A stretch of 64,000 nt of DNA, from assembly GCF_002909235.1 (NCBI RefSeq), contig NZ_PHQQ01000026.1, positions 38,907-102,906 on the forward strand, in the 5' to 3' direction. The notes beneath the pieces were generated by a model that had not been told where the DNA came from, searched no databases, and saw only the letters and a program-made list of their open reading frames with translations. Position numbers and translations under genes: made by a program. This document shows positions 1 to 9,588 of this stretch, piece after piece (position 1 is the stretch's first letter; every line of letters begins with the position of its first letter). Source of the stretch: Arenibacter catalasegens (GTDB taxonomy: Bacteria > Bacteroidota > Bacteroidia > Flavobacteriales > Flavobacteriaceae).

Positions 1-2
1 TA

Positions 3-335
3 CTTACAGATGTTGTTCCCGGGATGCCGGCATTTGATGAGGAGTTATTTGGCCCAGTAGCGGCTATCGTAAAAGCAAAAGATAGGACCGAAGCCATTGC
101 TTTGGCCGCGAACTCCAAATTTGGCCTTGGCTCCATGCTATTTACAGAGGATATAGAATCGGCAAGAGAAATAATTGGAGAAATACCCGATGGGGCATTT
201 TTCATAAATGAAATGGTAAAGTCGGACCCCAGATTGCCTTTTGGGGGCACTAAAGCATCAGGATATGGCAGGGAACTGTCTATGGAAGGGATGTTGGAGT
301 TTGTGAACAAAAAGACCGTTTACATTAAAATATAG
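3..335 (+). CDS. NAD(P)-dependent aldehyde dehydrogenase, C-terminal part (succinate-semialdehyde dehydrogenase type)
   Basis: The frame is open from the left window edge, so this is the 3' end of a longer gene. About 110 residues are visible. The segment [16 protein letters not shown] is the conserved region after the catalytic cysteine of aldehyde dehydrogenases, and [18 protein letters not shown] is the C-terminal signature of the GabD/succinate-semialdehyde group. Such enzymes oxidise an aldehyde to the acid with NAD(P)+ in the cytoplasm. The catalytic Cys and Glu lie outside the window, so the substrate cannot be fixed. The gene converges with the next minus-strand gene. Confidence 0.85.
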   Translation, partial: LTDVVPGMPAFDEELFGPVAAIVKAKDRTEAIALAANSKFGLGSMLFTEDIESAREIIGEIPDGAFFINEMVKSDPRLPFGGTKASGYGRELSMEGMLEFVNKKTVYIKI

Positions 336-390
336 CGTAGAAAGAGACCTTTTTTCAAAGCATTTGGATTATGTGAAATACTTGGACAAA

Positions 391-1080
391 TTAAATCCAG
401 AACTTGCGTTTCATTCTATAGAATCCTATGATAAAACAGAGATACATTAAAATAATCAACGTTAGGTGGAATCTTCTAAAATGTACAAATTCGTTTAATT
501 GGTTTAAATAATTATAAAATCGGGAAGCTTTAATGGGGGTATATCCTACATAAAAAATTAGCAGACCAATGCTTATCCATTTAATACCTGTATATCTATA
601 ATCCAATTTTTTTGATACATGGCGGTGTTCCCAGAAAAACAGAATTATGCATATCAAAATTATGAGTGCACCCGTCAAATAGCTATATATCTGGGATTCC
701 AATTTAAAGTTTTGAAAAAAAAGATTTATAAAGGAAATGATCAGAAATAATATTCCACAATATAAGATATAGTTTTTGTACTTTTTACTTTCTATATAAC
801 TCCAATACACAAAAAAAAAGTAGATAAAGAACACTAAATTGTAAATATTATAAATAATTACATTGTGATTAACAATAGTAGTAAAAATGGAAATATGGAA
901 CACTTCGTAGTTCTTTGTAAAATAACCTAATAATTCCGTTAAGAAGGTATACATTAAAAGAACGGGAAAATACTTTAAAGGACTGCTGTAATATTTAGGA
1001 TACCTTATTAATGCCATTAATAAGGCTACCGCATAGAGAGGCTCACTGGCATTCTCTAAAATAGTATCCAATACTTCCAT
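391..1080 (-). CDS. Hypothetical polytopic membrane protein
   Basis: 229 residues, mostly hydrophobic, with about six or seven predicted membrane segments separated by short charged loops. The C-terminus is basic (FYRMKRKFWI). I do not recognise a family. The ATG lies 30 bp downstream of the stop of the lipoprotein gene on the same strand, so the two are probably co-transcribed. The strong aromatic and Ile/Leu content resembles small flavobacterial membrane proteins annotated only as hypothetical. It could be a sensor or anchor module, but nothing in the sequence shows this. Confidence 0.6.
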   Translation of the reverse strand: MEVLDTILENASEPLYAVALLMALIRYPKYYSSPLKYFPVLLMYTFLTELLGYFTKNYEVFHISIFTTIVNHNVIIYNIYNLVFFIYFFFVYWSYIESKKYKNYILYCGILFLIISFINLFFQNFKLESQIYSYLTGALIILICIILFFWEHRHVSKKLDYRYTGIKWISIGLLIFYVGYTPIKASRFYNYLNQLNEFVHFRRFHLTLIILMYLCFIIGFYRMKRKFWI

Positions 1081-1110
1081 TTTTACTTTGATTTGGGTTT
1101 ATGAGCTATG

Positions 1111-1803
1111 TTAATCTTCGTGGTAGGGTGGAGGTACCATATTGGCCTCGTTTAAAACAAGACTTTTGTTTTTAACATAGTACGGGGCGGGGGAGGCCGT
1201 TGGCATAAAAGAAGCCTCGGATTTGGGTTTTCCCGACTGTTGCCTGTCCATGTCTCCATCTTTTTTGGGTTCCAGATTATCGGTAAGTAATACGGGAACA
1301 TTGGTGCCATCGTCTTCTTCCCTTATATAAAATCCGTATTCTCGATCATTCTTATCCTTGACGGCAGGGATGATGAAAAATGAATTTTGTTTTGGATGTT
1401 TTATTTCCCGACCATCTTCAAAAGATTTTTTATCTGGATAATTTGAAAAATAAAAACGTAGGGAAGAAATCTTCACATCTGCCTTTTTTGCCTCCTGCTC
1501 AATATAGTGCATGTATTCCTTAATGGTATTGTAATCATAATATCCAAACCGGGCCACGTCAAATTTTTTCTCCGGTGCAAGTTCATTTTCGTATTGTTCA
1601 ATTAGGCTAACCCGGCGTTCACCGTATGCGTTGTACATAGTTTTTGCTTGGTCTACGGTAACGATCTGTTTGGGAGCTTCAATTTCCTTGGGTTCAGGTT
1701 CTTGAACAGGCGGTTTTTCTTTTTTTTGTTCACAGGACATTAGGCCAAAAACAACTACGGCTCCGAAGCATAATTTGGGATAAATTCTTTTTAGATTTTT
1801 CAT
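1111..1803 (-). CDS. Hypothetical lipoprotein
   Basis: 230 residues with a lipoprotein signal: a basic start (MKNLKRIYPK), a hydrophobic stretch and a lipobox ending in LMSC, so the mature protein should begin with Cys24. A Lys/Glu/Pro-rich linker follows (EQKKEKPPVQEPEPKEIEAP). The rest is hydrophilic and aromatic-rich, with no catalytic motif I recognise; the tail is Pro-rich. It is probably anchored in the inner or outer membrane facing the periplasm. It precedes the hypothetical membrane protein gene by 30 bp. Function unknown. Confidence 0.65.
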   Translation of the reverse strand: MKNLKRIYPKLCFGAVVVFGLMSCEQKKEKPPVQEPEPKEIEAPKQIVTVDQAKTMYNAYGERRVSLIEQYENELAPEKKFDVARFGYYDYNTIKEYMHYIEQEAKKADVKISSLRFYFSNYPDKKSFEDGREIKHPKQNSFFIIPAVKDKNDREYGFYIREEDDGTNVPVLLTDNLEPKKDGDMDRQQSGKPKSEASFMPTASPAPYYVKNKSLVLNEANMVPPPYHED

Positions 1804-1962
1804 AAGTTAAATTTTTACAGTTAATGTTATTAAAAATAAAATTTTAGAGGTAAGAGTATTGGGGGAAAACTCTTGTTAAATTATATGTTAAATTAATGAA
1901 TATTGTACATCTAAAAAAATGACATTATGAAATAAGTTGATTTTTATGGTTAGAATTGAAAA

Positions 1963-2000
1963 CAAAAAAAATCCCATTTGGCTTTTCAACCAAATGGGAT
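1963..2000 (-). terminator. Rho-independent terminator after rho
   Basis: An 11-bp perfect stem (1971-1981 with 1990-2000) closes an 8-nt loop. On the minus strand it is followed by a run of seven T (the A run at 1964-1970), right after the rho stop codon at 2043. The plus strand also has T-rich sequence after the stem, but no plus-strand gene ends nearby. Confidence 0.8.
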
Positions 2001-2042
2001 TTTAAACTTTTTCCCATTTTATGGGAATAGTGCAATTATAAT

Positions 2043-3740
2043 TTATTGATTCATGGTCAACAAAAACTCTTCGTTGTTCTTGGTTTGCCTAAATCTCTGT
2101 TCAATGAATTCCATAGCTTCTACAGGATTCATATCTGCCAAGTACTTTCTCATGATCCACATTCTTTGAATGGTGTTTTCATCCAATAAAAGATCATCAC
2201 GTCTTGTACTCGAAGATGTAAGGTCTATAGCAGGGAATATTCTACGATTGGATATTTTTCTATCCAATTGCAATTCCATATTACCTGTTCCTTTGAACTC
2301 TTCAAAGATTACTTCATCCATTTTAGAACCGGTTTCGGTAAGTGCAGTTGCAATAATAGTTAAGGAACCTCCGCCTTCAATATTACGTGCAGCACCAAAG
2401 AAACGTTTTGGTTTGTGAAGTGCATTGGCATCCACACCACCACTCAATACCTTTCCTGAAGCTGGTTGTACCGTATTGTAGGCACGTGCCAGACGAGTAA
2501 TGGAATCCAATAGGATAACCACATCGTGTCCACATTCTACCAAACGTTTTGCTTTTTCCAAAACAATATTGGCAACCCGAACATGTTCTGTAGCTTCCTT
2601 GTCAAATGTAGAGGCAACAACCTCACCACGAACATTACGCTGCATGTCCGTAACTTCTTCTGGGCGTTCATCTATCAAAAGAATAATTTGGTAAACTTCA
2701 GGATGATTGGCGGCAATACCATTGGCAATATCCTTTAAGAGCATCGTCTTACCAGTTTTAGGCTGGGAAACGATCATGCCCCTTTGTCCTTTTCCGATAG
2801 GGGAGAATAAATCTATTATTCTCGTGGAAATGGTACTTTGCCTTTCGGCAAGGTTAAATTTTTCTTGAGGGAATAATGGGGTTAAATGTTCAAAAGATAC
2901 CCTGTCCCTAACAATTTGAGGGTCAATCCCGTTTATTTTATTCACTTTAATAAGCGGAAAATACTTTTCACCTTCTTTTGGCGGACGTACATTCCCAAGT
3001 ACGGTATCCCCAGTTTTTAGTCCAAATAATCTTATTTGGGATTGGGATACATAAATATCATCTGGAGAAGAAAGGTAGTTGTAATCCGAAGATCTTAAAA
3101 ATCCGTACCCATCCTGCATAATATCCAGAACACCTTCACTTTCAATAATACTGTCGAACTCAAATTCAGGTTCTTTGTATTTATTTTTCAGGTCCTTATC
3201 AAAATTACTGTTGATTTTGTCAACGCTACTTTTTTGATGGTGTGGATTTTTTTTATGCTGAGGTTTGTTAGGTTGTGGCGTATTCTGTTGTACTGCATTT
3301 TGTTGAGGCGCAGCCTTCTGAAACTCTTTTTTAGCCGGAACGGGTTTATTGTGCTGGCGAGGTTTTCTTTCGGGTTTGCTATCCTCTTTCTTGTCTTCTT
3401 TATTTTCCTCAACTGTCGCGGGTATTTCTTCCTGCGAGGTAGTTTTTTCTATTATTTCTATAGGTTTTGTCTCTGGTATGTTAACCACTGGAGACTTCAC
3501 GGTAGCTGGCTTAGATTTGTCACTAGCTATTCTAGACCTCTTGGGCTTGGAAGTGGTGCTGTCCTCTGTAGCTATCTCGGTTATTTCTTGGACAATTTTG
3601 GGATTGGATGCTTGTACATCCAAAATTTGATATACCAAATCTAGCTTTTTTAAAGTTTTAAACTTGGCAACATTAAGGCCCTGGGCTATTTCCTGAAGCT
3701 CAGGAAGCTTTTTTGATTTTAAATCTGAAATCTCAAACAT
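2043..3740 (-). CDS. rho: Transcription termination factor Rho
   Basis: 565 residues. Rho is a hexameric RNA-dependent ATPase that releases RNA polymerase at rut-dependent terminators. Residues 1-45 look like the Rho N-terminal SAP-like domain. Residues 50-190 form a long low-complexity Lys/Pro/Gln/Glu insert typical of Bacteroidota Rho. The cold-shock-type RNA-binding domain is near 200-270 ([15 protein letters not shown]). The Walker A motif SQPKTGKT lies near 325-332, followed by [16 protein letters not shown] and the Q/R-loop region with [16 protein letters not shown]. The E. coli protein is about 420 residues; the insert explains the difference. A terminator follows. Confidence 0.97.
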   Translation of the reverse strand: MFEISDLKSKKLPELQEIAQGLNVAKFKTLKKLDLVYQILDVQASNPKIVQEITEIATEDSTTSKPKRSRIASDKSKPATVKSPVVNIPETKPIEIIEKTTSQEEIPATVEENKEDKKEDSKPERKPRQHNKPVPAKKEFQKAAPQQNAVQQNTPQPNKPQHKKNPHHQKSSVDKINSNFDKDLKNKYKEPEFEFDSIIESEGVLDIMQDGYGFLRSSDYNYLSSPDDIYVSQSQIRLFGLKTGDTVLGNVRPPKEGEKYFPLIKVNKINGIDPQIVRDRVSFEHLTPLFPQEKFNLAERQSTISTRIIDLFSPIGKGQRGMIVSQPKTGKTMLLKDIANGIAANHPEVYQIILLIDERPEEVTDMQRNVRGEVVASTFDKEATEHVRVANIVLEKAKRLVECGHDVVILLDSITRLARAYNTVQPASGKVLSGGVDANALHKPKRFFGAARNIEGGGSLTIIATALTETGSKMDEVIFEEFKGTGNMELQLDRKISNRRIFPAIDLTSSSTRRDDLLLDENTIQRMWIMRKYLADMNPVEAMEFIEQRFRQTKNNEEFLLTMNQ

Positions 3741-3906
3741 TAAGTTTTGAATAAATTATACTTATTACGAAAATATGAAGTGTATGTTGTTCTTGTTATG
3801 GATAAAAAAGAGAATGAAATCCCCTGTTGGTAAGTAATCTGACTTATAACGTAGCAATATTACAAATTATTTTCAATATTTAGGTGATAATTTTTAAAAA
3901 GACGCT

Positions 3907-3915
3907 TATTTTTGC
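3907..3915 (+). promoter_or_regulatory. Probable -7 promoter element for the DUF4293 gene
   Basis: TATTTTTGC fits the Bacteroidota sigma-ABfr -7 consensus TAnnTTTG and lies 22 bp before the ATG at 3937, which implies a short leader. I see no convincing TTTG at the -33 position. Confidence 0.5.
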
Positions 3916-3936
3916 TTCTCAATTGTATTTAAAAGC

Positions 3937-4347
3937 ATGATTCAAAGAATTCAGACACTTTATTTAATCGTAGTTATACTATTAGGGGCGGTTGTACCGT
4001 TTTTTATGAATCTATGGTCTGATGCTGCTGGAAAAGAAATATTCGCTGAAAACGAGGTTTTCGTTTCCATTGCTTTTTATATTGTTGCAGTTCTTGGACT
4101 GGTAGCTATAGTTTTATTTAAGAATAGACAAAATCAATTTGTAGTAAACAGGTTGAATATGATATTGAATCTTTTTTTACTAGGATTTTTCGTTTACCGA
4201 TCACTAAACTTATCCGGAGAAACTATTGTTTCTGAGAAGGGTATTGGGATGCTGATTCCTGTATTTTCTATCGTTTTTTTAGTCCTGGCCAACAGGGCAA
4301 TAAAAAAGGATGAAGATCTTGTAAAATCTGTGGATCGTTTACGTTAA
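3937..4347 (+). CDS. DUF4293 family membrane protein
   Basis: 136 residues with four predicted membrane helices (near 7-27, 43-62, 72-92 and 105-123) and a charged C-terminus (RAIKKDEDLVKSVDRLR). The N-terminus MIQRIQTLYL is the usual start of DUF4293 proteins, small inner-membrane proteins of unknown function found almost only in Bacteroidota and often next to rho, as here (divergent). It has its own promoter and terminator, so it is a single-gene unit. Confidence 0.85.
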   Translation: MIQRIQTLYLIVVILLGAVVPFFMNLWSDAAGKEIFAENEVFVSIAFYIVAVLGLVAIVLFKNRQNQFVVNRLNMILNLFLLGFFVYRSLNLSGETIVSEKGIGMLIPVFSIVFLVLANRAIKKDEDLVKSVDRLR

Positions 4348-4376
4348 ACCTAACATCTTAGTAGTATTAGTGCGTG

Positions 4377-4402
4377 AACCCGGGGTAGTGCCCGGGTTTT
4401 TT
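4377..4402 (+). terminator. Rho-independent terminator after the DUF4293 gene
   Basis: A perfect 8-bp stem AACCCGGG/CCCGGGTT (4377-4384 with 4391-4398) with a 6-nt loop is followed by a T run. It lies about 30 bp after the DUF4293 stop. Confidence 0.85.
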
Positions 4403-4525
4403 ATTGGTGAATATCTGTTTTAAAAAGTTGCCTTGCCACGAATTTAAAGCAGTTGGATGAACTAATTCCGCTTTTTCTGCGGGATATAATGTTTAATTCT
4501 TTAGGGTCATAGAGCCCCCTAGTAA

Positions 4526-5023
4526 TTATCCTCTTTTCCCTAGCTCAATGATTTCCAAATCCTTAATGTTCTCTTGGTCTATAGCAAACCGCAACATAGT
4601 CCGTATTTGATGAAAACCGTGTATACCACAAGCACCTGGGTTCATATGTAGAAGATTTAACTTTTTGTCCCACATTACCTTTAGGATATGTGAGTGTCCG
4701 GAGATAAAGAGCTTAGGGGGATTTTTTTTTATCTCCTCTCTAATCCGTACATTATATTTATTGGGATATCCTCCAATATGGGTTATCCAGACATCAACAT
4801 CCTCACATTTGAATCTGTTGTCCAAAGGGTATTCCAATTGGATCTTATGATCATCAATATTTCCGTAGACTCCTTTTACCGGCTTTATTTTTTGTAGGGT
4901 ATCCATTACCTCAAAATTGCCAATGTCCCCTGCATGCCAAACTTCATCTGCTGCCTTGGCGTATTTTAGGATTTTTTCGTCCATATGGCCATGGGTATCG
5001 GATAGCAAGAGTATTTTTTTCAT
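4526..5023 (-). CDS. YfcE-like metallophosphoesterase
   Basis: 165 residues with the metallophosphoesterase motifs in order: D-T-H in KILLLSDTHGH (Asp9, His11), WHAGDIGNF, YGNIDDH and the late GHSHIL. These bind two metal ions and hydrolyse phosphodiesters or phosphomonoesters; the small size matches the YfcE/MJ0936 group. No signal peptide, so it is cytoplasmic. The natural substrate is unknown. It is divergent from truA. Confidence 0.9.
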   Translation of the reverse strand: MKKILLLSDTHGHMDEKILKYAKAADEVWHAGDIGNFEVMDTLQKIKPVKGVYGNIDDHKIQLEYPLDNRFKCEDVDVWITHIGGYPNKYNVRIREEIKKNPPKLFISGHSHILKVMWDKKLNLLHMNPGACGIHGFHQIRTMLRFAIDQENIKDLEIIELGKRG

Positions 5024-5177
5024 AAGGCACTGTAGAAAATTAAGGCTGGTTGAATGCTAGGTTTAATTATTGGGATTGTTAAACTGGTCTAGCCAAAAAC
5101 ATAATTACATGTGTGCAAAACTACAATTTCATCTTGGTAAAACATTTTCACAAGCTGTTTTTCTCCATCAGAACAAG

Positions 5178-5186
5178 TATCTTTGC
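5178..5186 (+). promoter_or_regulatory. -7 promoter element of truA
   Basis: TATCTTTGC is a perfect match to TAnnTTTG. Transcription would start near 5193, after an in-frame stop at 5199 and 18 bp before the TTG codon at 5211. This supports a start at 5211, or ATT at 5205, rather than an upstream start. Confidence 0.6.
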
Positions 5187-5210
5187 CAATTACAAAACTA
5201 AAGCATTCAT

Positions 5211-5963
5211 TTGAGATATTTCGTTCAATTTTCTTATAAAGGCAAGGCATATCACGGTTGGCAAAAGCAACCCAATGCGATAACCGTTCAGGAGGTTTTG
5301 GAACATGCCTTTTCCTTGATCTTGCAGGAACCTGTGTCCTTGACGGGGGCGGGGAGGACGGACTCAGGGGTCCATGCCAAGGTAATGTTCGCACATTTTG
5401 ATGTTAAAGAACTTTTTAACAGTACAGAATTACTTTACCGTTTAAACGCTTTTCTGCCTGAAGATATCGCTGTAATAGCAATTGTTAAGGTTCCTGAAGA
5501 CGCACATGCACGCTTTGATGCTTTGGAACGTATATACGAATACTGGGTAGAACAAGATAAGAATCCGTTTTTGGCGGATGAGGCCTATTATGTGAAATAT
5601 CCGTTAAATATAGAGCAGATGAACCAAGCGGCTGCTATTTTAGTGGAACATAAGGATTTTGAATGTTTTTCAAAGTCCCATACCGATGTAAAAACCTATC
5701 TATGCGATGTTAGAAAGGCCTTATGGGTAAAAGAGGGTAGCAAGTTGATTTTTACCATTAGCGCCGATAGATTTTTGCGCAATATGGTACGTGCTATTGT
5801 TGGGACTCTTTTAGATGTTGGTATGGGTAAATCTTCCCTGACGGACATAGAGTCTATTCTGGCCAGTAAGGATAGGTGCAATGCTGGGGTATCGGTGCCC
5901 GCAAAAGGATTATATTTGACAGCGATAAAATATCCAAAAAATATTATTGATCACAATGGATAA
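5211..5963 (+). CDS. truA: tRNA pseudouridine(38-40) synthase TruA
   Basis: 250 residues. TruA converts uridines 38-40 in the tRNA anticodon arm to pseudouridine. The catalytic Asp51 is in GAGRTDSGVHA, and the N-terminus RYFVQFSYKGKAYHGWQ is canonical. The late motif FLRNMVRAIVGTLLDVGMG is also present. The start is unusual: no in-frame ATG fits, an in-frame stop lies 12 bp upstream, and TTG at 5211 gives the expected family start. The 3' end overlaps the start of the next gene by 8 bp, so the two are probably translationally coupled. Confidence 0.95.
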   Translation: MRYFVQFSYKGKAYHGWQKQPNAITVQEVLEHAFSLILQEPVSLTGAGRTDSGVHAKVMFAHFDVKELFNSTELLYRLNAFLPEDIAVIAIVKVPEDAHARFDALERIYEYWVEQDKNPFLADEAYYVKYPLNIEQMNQAAAILVEHKDFECFSKSHTDVKTYLCDVRKALWVKEGSKLIFTISADRFLRNMVRAIVGTLLDVGMGKSSLTDIESILASKDRCNAGVSVPAKGLYLTAIKYPKNIIDHNG

Positions 5964-7722
5964 GGATACAGGAAAAGCATTTGATTATAGATTGTTTAAG
6001 CGTTTGCTCAGACATGTTAGACCATATAAATTAACCTTTTACGGTGTTGCCGTAGCGGCGATCCTACTATCTGGTTTTGCTGTGCTTACCCCTATTTTGG
6101 TGGGTGAGATCGTGGATAGCGCCATTACCGACAAGGATGGTCAAAAATTATTGACCTTGACCCTTGCCATGGTAGGTGTTTTATTAGGGGAAGTTTTAAG
6201 TCAGTTATATTTTAATTATTATGCCAACTGGCTGGGGGAATCGGTTATTAAGGATATTCGTATAAAGTTGTTTAATCACCTTATGGGGTTTAAGATGAAG
6301 TATTACGACAATTCTTCCATAGGACTATTGGTCACACGTGCTGTGACCGATATGCAAAGAATTGGAGAGATTTTTAGTGAAGGATTCTTTGTAATTGTAT
6401 CCGACCTACTAAAGATGTTGGTGGTAGCCATAGTAATGCTCGTTGCTAATTGGAAGCTATCCTTAATCGTATTTGCAGTTCTACCCATTATCCTGTATGC
6501 TACAAGATTGTTTCAAAAAGCGATGAAGGTGGCTTTTATTGAGGTTAGGACACAGGTTTCCAATCTAAATTCATTTGTACAGGAACGTATTACCGGGATG
6601 AAAATAGTACAGCTTTTTACAAGAGAGGAAATAGAAAAGGAAAAATTTAGGGAAATTAATGAGAAACACCAAAATGCATGGTTAAAAACAGTGTGGTACA
6701 ACTCCATCTTTTTTCCTGTCGCTGAAATCGTTTCATCCATTACGGTAGGTTTGATTGTTTGGTACGGTGGATTGCAGAATGTTGCCAGTATTAACCAAGA
6801 GGAATACGGGACCATTTTCATGTTTATATTGCTATCCAGTATGTTGTTCCGGCCACTGCGTCAAATAGCGGATAAGTTTAATACCCTACAAATGGGGATG
6901 GTAGCTGCCAATAGGGTATTTAAAATTTTGGATACGGACAGTAACATTCAAGATATAGGAACTATAGATAAGGAAAGTATAAAAGGGGATATTGAATTTA
7001 ACAACGTGCGTTTCGGTTATTTGGAAAATGAAGAAGTGCTGCACGGAATTTCCTTTAAAGTTAAGGCGGGAGAGACAATTGCCATAGTAGGGGCAACAGG
7101 TGCGGGAAAATCCACTATAATTAATTTATTAAATCGTTTCTACGAAATTAATTCTGGTGCTATTTTAATCGATGGAATCAATATAACAGACTACAAATTA
7201 AACTCTTTAAGATCTAAAATTGCCGTGGTGTTGCAGGATGTATTCCTATTTGCCGATACCATTGCCAATAATATTTCTCTTAAGAATGATGCTATAACTA
7301 TAGAGCTTATGGAGCAGGCTGCAAAGCAGATAGGGGTTCATGAGTTTATTTCCAGTCTTCCTGGGGGTTATACCTACAATATTAAGGAAAGAGGGACTAT
7401 GCTTTCTAGTGGTCAGCGTCAGTTGATAGCTTTTTTAAGGGCATATGTAAGTAATCCCAGCATTCTGGTTTTGGATGAGGCTACTTCCTCAGTAGATACC
7501 TATTCCGAACAGTTGATACAACGCGCCACAGAAAAAATTACCGAGGGGCGTACTTCCATTATTATCGCCCATCGTTTGGCAACGATTAAAAAGGCCGATA
7601 AAATATTGGTAATGCAGGACGGATTAATCGTGGAGACAGGAACACATAAAGAGCTATTAAAGCAAAAAGGGTACTACCAAAATCTGTATGAAGCGCAATT
7701 TTTAGCAGAAGAGGTGGCGTAA
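5956..7722 (+). CDS. ABC transporter, fused permease and ATPase (MsbA/multidrug-like exporter)
   Basis: 588 residues from the ATG at 5956; an in-frame TTG at 5947 is less likely. It is a half-transporter: a six-helix type IV permease domain (about 20-315) followed by a nucleotide-binding domain. Walker A GATGAGKST is at about 380-388, the signature is LSSGQRQL, Walker B is ILVLDEATSSVD and the H-loop is IIIAHRLAT. It works as a homodimer or heterodimer in the inner membrane exporting lipids or drugs; substrate unknown. The start overlaps the truA stop by 8 bp. Confidence 0.93.
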   Translation: MDKDTGKAFDYRLFKRLLRHVRPYKLTFYGVAVAAILLSGFAVLTPILVGEIVDSAITDKDGQKLLTLTLAMVGVLLGEVLSQLYFNYYANWLGESVIKDIRIKLFNHLMGFKMKYYDNSSIGLLVTRAVTDMQRIGEIFSEGFFVIVSDLLKMLVVAIVMLVANWKLSLIVFAVLPIILYATRLFQKAMKVAFIEVRTQVSNLNSFVQERITGMKIVQLFTREEIEKEKFREINEKHQNAWLKTVWYNSIFFPVAEIVSSITVGLIVWYGGLQNVASINQEEYGTIFMFILLSSMLFRPLRQIADKFNTLQMGMVAANRVFKILDTDSNIQDIGTIDKESIKGDIEFNNVRFGYLENEEVLHGISFKVKAGETIAIVGATGAGKSTIINLLNRFYEINSGAILIDGINITDYKLNSLRSKIAVVLQDVFLFADTIANNISLKNDAITIELMEQAAKQIGVHEFISSLPGGYTYNIKERGTMLSSGQRQLIAFLRAYVSNPSILVLDEATSSVDTYSEQLIQRATEKITEGRTSIIIAHRLATIKKADKILVMQDGLIVETGTHKELLKQKGYYQNLYEAQFLAEEVA

Positions 7723-7744
7723 GTTTAGAATATCTGGTAAGGGA

Positions 7745-8530
7745 TTAGTGCAGATCCGATTTTATTAAATTGCCCAGTTCCGTTAAATCTTTAAAAAGTA
7801 CAAATTCCCCATTTTTAATATAGGAGATAATACCGGTTTCCTCGCTCACAATAATGGATAGGGAATCGGTCTTTTCGGTAATGCCAACGGCAGCCCTATG
7901 CCTTAATCCAAAACGCAACGGTATGGAACGTTCATTAGAAACTGGAAGAATTACCCGTGTAGCTACTATAAAATTATCTTCAATAACTATAGCGCCATCA
8001 TGTAAGGGGCTATTCTTATAAAAAATACTTTCAAGGATTGGCTGGGTGATTTCTATATACATCTTATCACCGCTAGACTTTACGAAGTCCAAGGAATTAT
8101 TTCTTGCAATAACAATAAGAGCACCCGTTTTGGTGCTTCCCATTCTTTCACATGCTGCTATAATTGCATCTACATTAGTGCCTATGGTTAGTCCGTCTTC
8201 TTTTAGAAATTTAAAGTGTTTTAGAAAGTTGCGTTTGGAAGCAAAATTGGTAGATCCTACCATTAACAAAAATTTTCTAATTTCCTGTTGGAAAACAATG
8301 ATAAGGGCAATTAGTCCCACTTGCATAAAACCACCTACCATACTACTTATCATTTTCATATCCAGGACTTCGGTCAACTTCCAAAATGCCCAAACAATGA
8401 CAATACCAATAAAAATATTAATGGCCACTGTTCCGCGCACCAATTGGTATACATAATACAGGAGTACAGCCACCAAAAAGATGTCTATGATATCCGTAAC
8501 ACTAAAATCTAAGAAGTTTAAAAAATCCAA
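7745..8530 (-). CDS. cdaA: Diadenylate cyclase CdaA
   Basis: 261 residues. CdaA makes cyclic di-AMP from two ATP at the inner membrane. Three N-terminal membrane helices (about 12-30, 35-52 and 68-82) precede a DisA_N catalytic domain with DGA at 178-180 (SPLHDGAIVIED) and RHR at 210-212 (FGLRHRAAVG), the two motifs needed for activity. It sits 113 bp downstream of folP on the same strand, a common Bacteroidota arrangement, and converges with the ABC exporter gene. Confidence 0.95.
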   Translation of the reverse strand: MDFLNFLDFSVTDIIDIFLVAVLLYYVYQLVRGTVAINIFIGIVIVWAFWKLTEVLDMKMISSMVGGFMQVGLIALIIVFQQEIRKFLLMVGSTNFASKRNFLKHFKFLKEDGLTIGTNVDAIIAACERMGSTKTGALIVIARNNSLDFVKSSGDKMYIEITQPILESIFYKNSPLHDGAIVIEDNFIVATRVILPVSNERSIPLRFGLRHRAAVGITEKTDSLSIIVSEETGIISYIKNGEFVLFKDLTELGNLIKSDLH

Positions 8531-8643
8531 TCCTGTGGTTTTGGTAAAAATAGGAAATAAGCTATAACCGCATATTAATTTATAAAAAATGTTTTAGTCC
8601 AATTTTAAACAAATTTCCTTTTGATCAATAATTCAATTATTTC

Positions 8644-9480
8644 TTAAAGCGTATGGGGTGCATTAATGGCTTTATATATTCGAATGCACTCCATTGCTTC
8701 CTTAACATCATGAACCCTCAGTATATGTGAGCCATTAGTCAATACATACATATGTAAGGCCGTGCTTCCGTTCAAGGCATTTGAAGCAGTGGTATCCAGT
8801 AATTTGTAAATCATGGACTTTCTACTGATACCAGTCAATATGGGTAGTTCCAGGGAGTGCAATAAATTAATTTTTTTTAGAATTTCATAGTTCTGTGCCA
8901 AGGTTTTTGCGAAACCAAAGCCGGGGTCAACAATAATATCGTTAATGCCGAAGGTCCTTGCCAAGGCTACTTTTTCGGAAAAATAATAAAGTATATCTCC
9001 CAGAAGGTCTCTATAATTGGTTTTATCCTGCATGTTACTGGGGATACCTTTCATATGCATCATAATATACGGTGCGCGGTGCTGCCCAACTATGGATAAC
9101 ATATTCAAATCTAGATTTCCCGCGGATATATCGTTGATTATAGCAGCCCCAAGGGTAAGACATTCATCGGCAACCCTGCTTCTAAAGGTGTCTATAGATA
9201 AAAGGATGTCGGGGAAGGTCTTGAGCAATAGTTTTACAATCGGAATAATTCTTGTCAACTCTTCTTCCTCATCTACATGGTCTGCACCTGGTCTTGAACT
9301 ATAAGCTCCAACATCTATAAAGGTTGCGCCATTGTCCAACATGGTATTTACTTGGGCGATAATGTCGGTTTCACTCTTATATTTGCCACCATCATAAAAC
9401 GAATCAGGAGTTATATTGAGTATGCCCATGACTCTTGGGGTACTTAAATCCAATAAATTTCCTTTACAGTTAATAGTCAT
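8644..9480 (-). CDS. folP: Dihydropteroate synthase
   Basis: 278 residues, the usual length. FolP condenses p-aminobenzoate with dihydropterin pyrophosphate in folate synthesis and is the sulfonamide target. Visible motifs: VMGILNITPDSFYDGGKY (pterin loop 1, about 17-34), FIDVGAYSSRPGA (loop 2), SIDTFRS, IINDISAGN, MHMKGIPSNMQ, DPGFGFAKT and the late SRKSM. All conserved signatures look intact. It precedes cdaA on the same strand. Confidence 0.97.
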   Translation of the reverse strand: MTINCKGNLLDLSTPRVMGILNITPDSFYDGGKYKSETDIIAQVNTMLDNGATFIDVGAYSSRPGADHVDEEEELTRIIPIVKLLLKTFPDILLSIDTFRSRVADECLTLGAAIINDISAGNLDLNMLSIVGQHRAPYIMMHMKGIPSNMQDKTNYRDLLGDILYYFSEKVALARTFGINDIIVDPGFGFAKTLAQNYEILKKINLLHSLELPILTGISRKSMIYKLLDTTASNALNGSTALHMYVLTNGSHILRVHDVKEAMECIRIYKAINAPHTL

Positions 9481-9588
9481 GATTTTTATAAGATAAAAGG
9501 TCGTAAAACTTTGGGAATTTAAGTTTAAACCTCGATTTTTGAATAGTTTAAAATTTTAAGCGAAATTTACACAAATTAGAAAGATTAA

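Noticed and set aside
3234..3644. Open frames opposite rho (3234-3644, 3349-3630, 3188-3412)
   Set aside because: They are antisense or shifted frames of the low-complexity Lys/Glu/Pro-rich insert of Rho; no motif and no independent signals.
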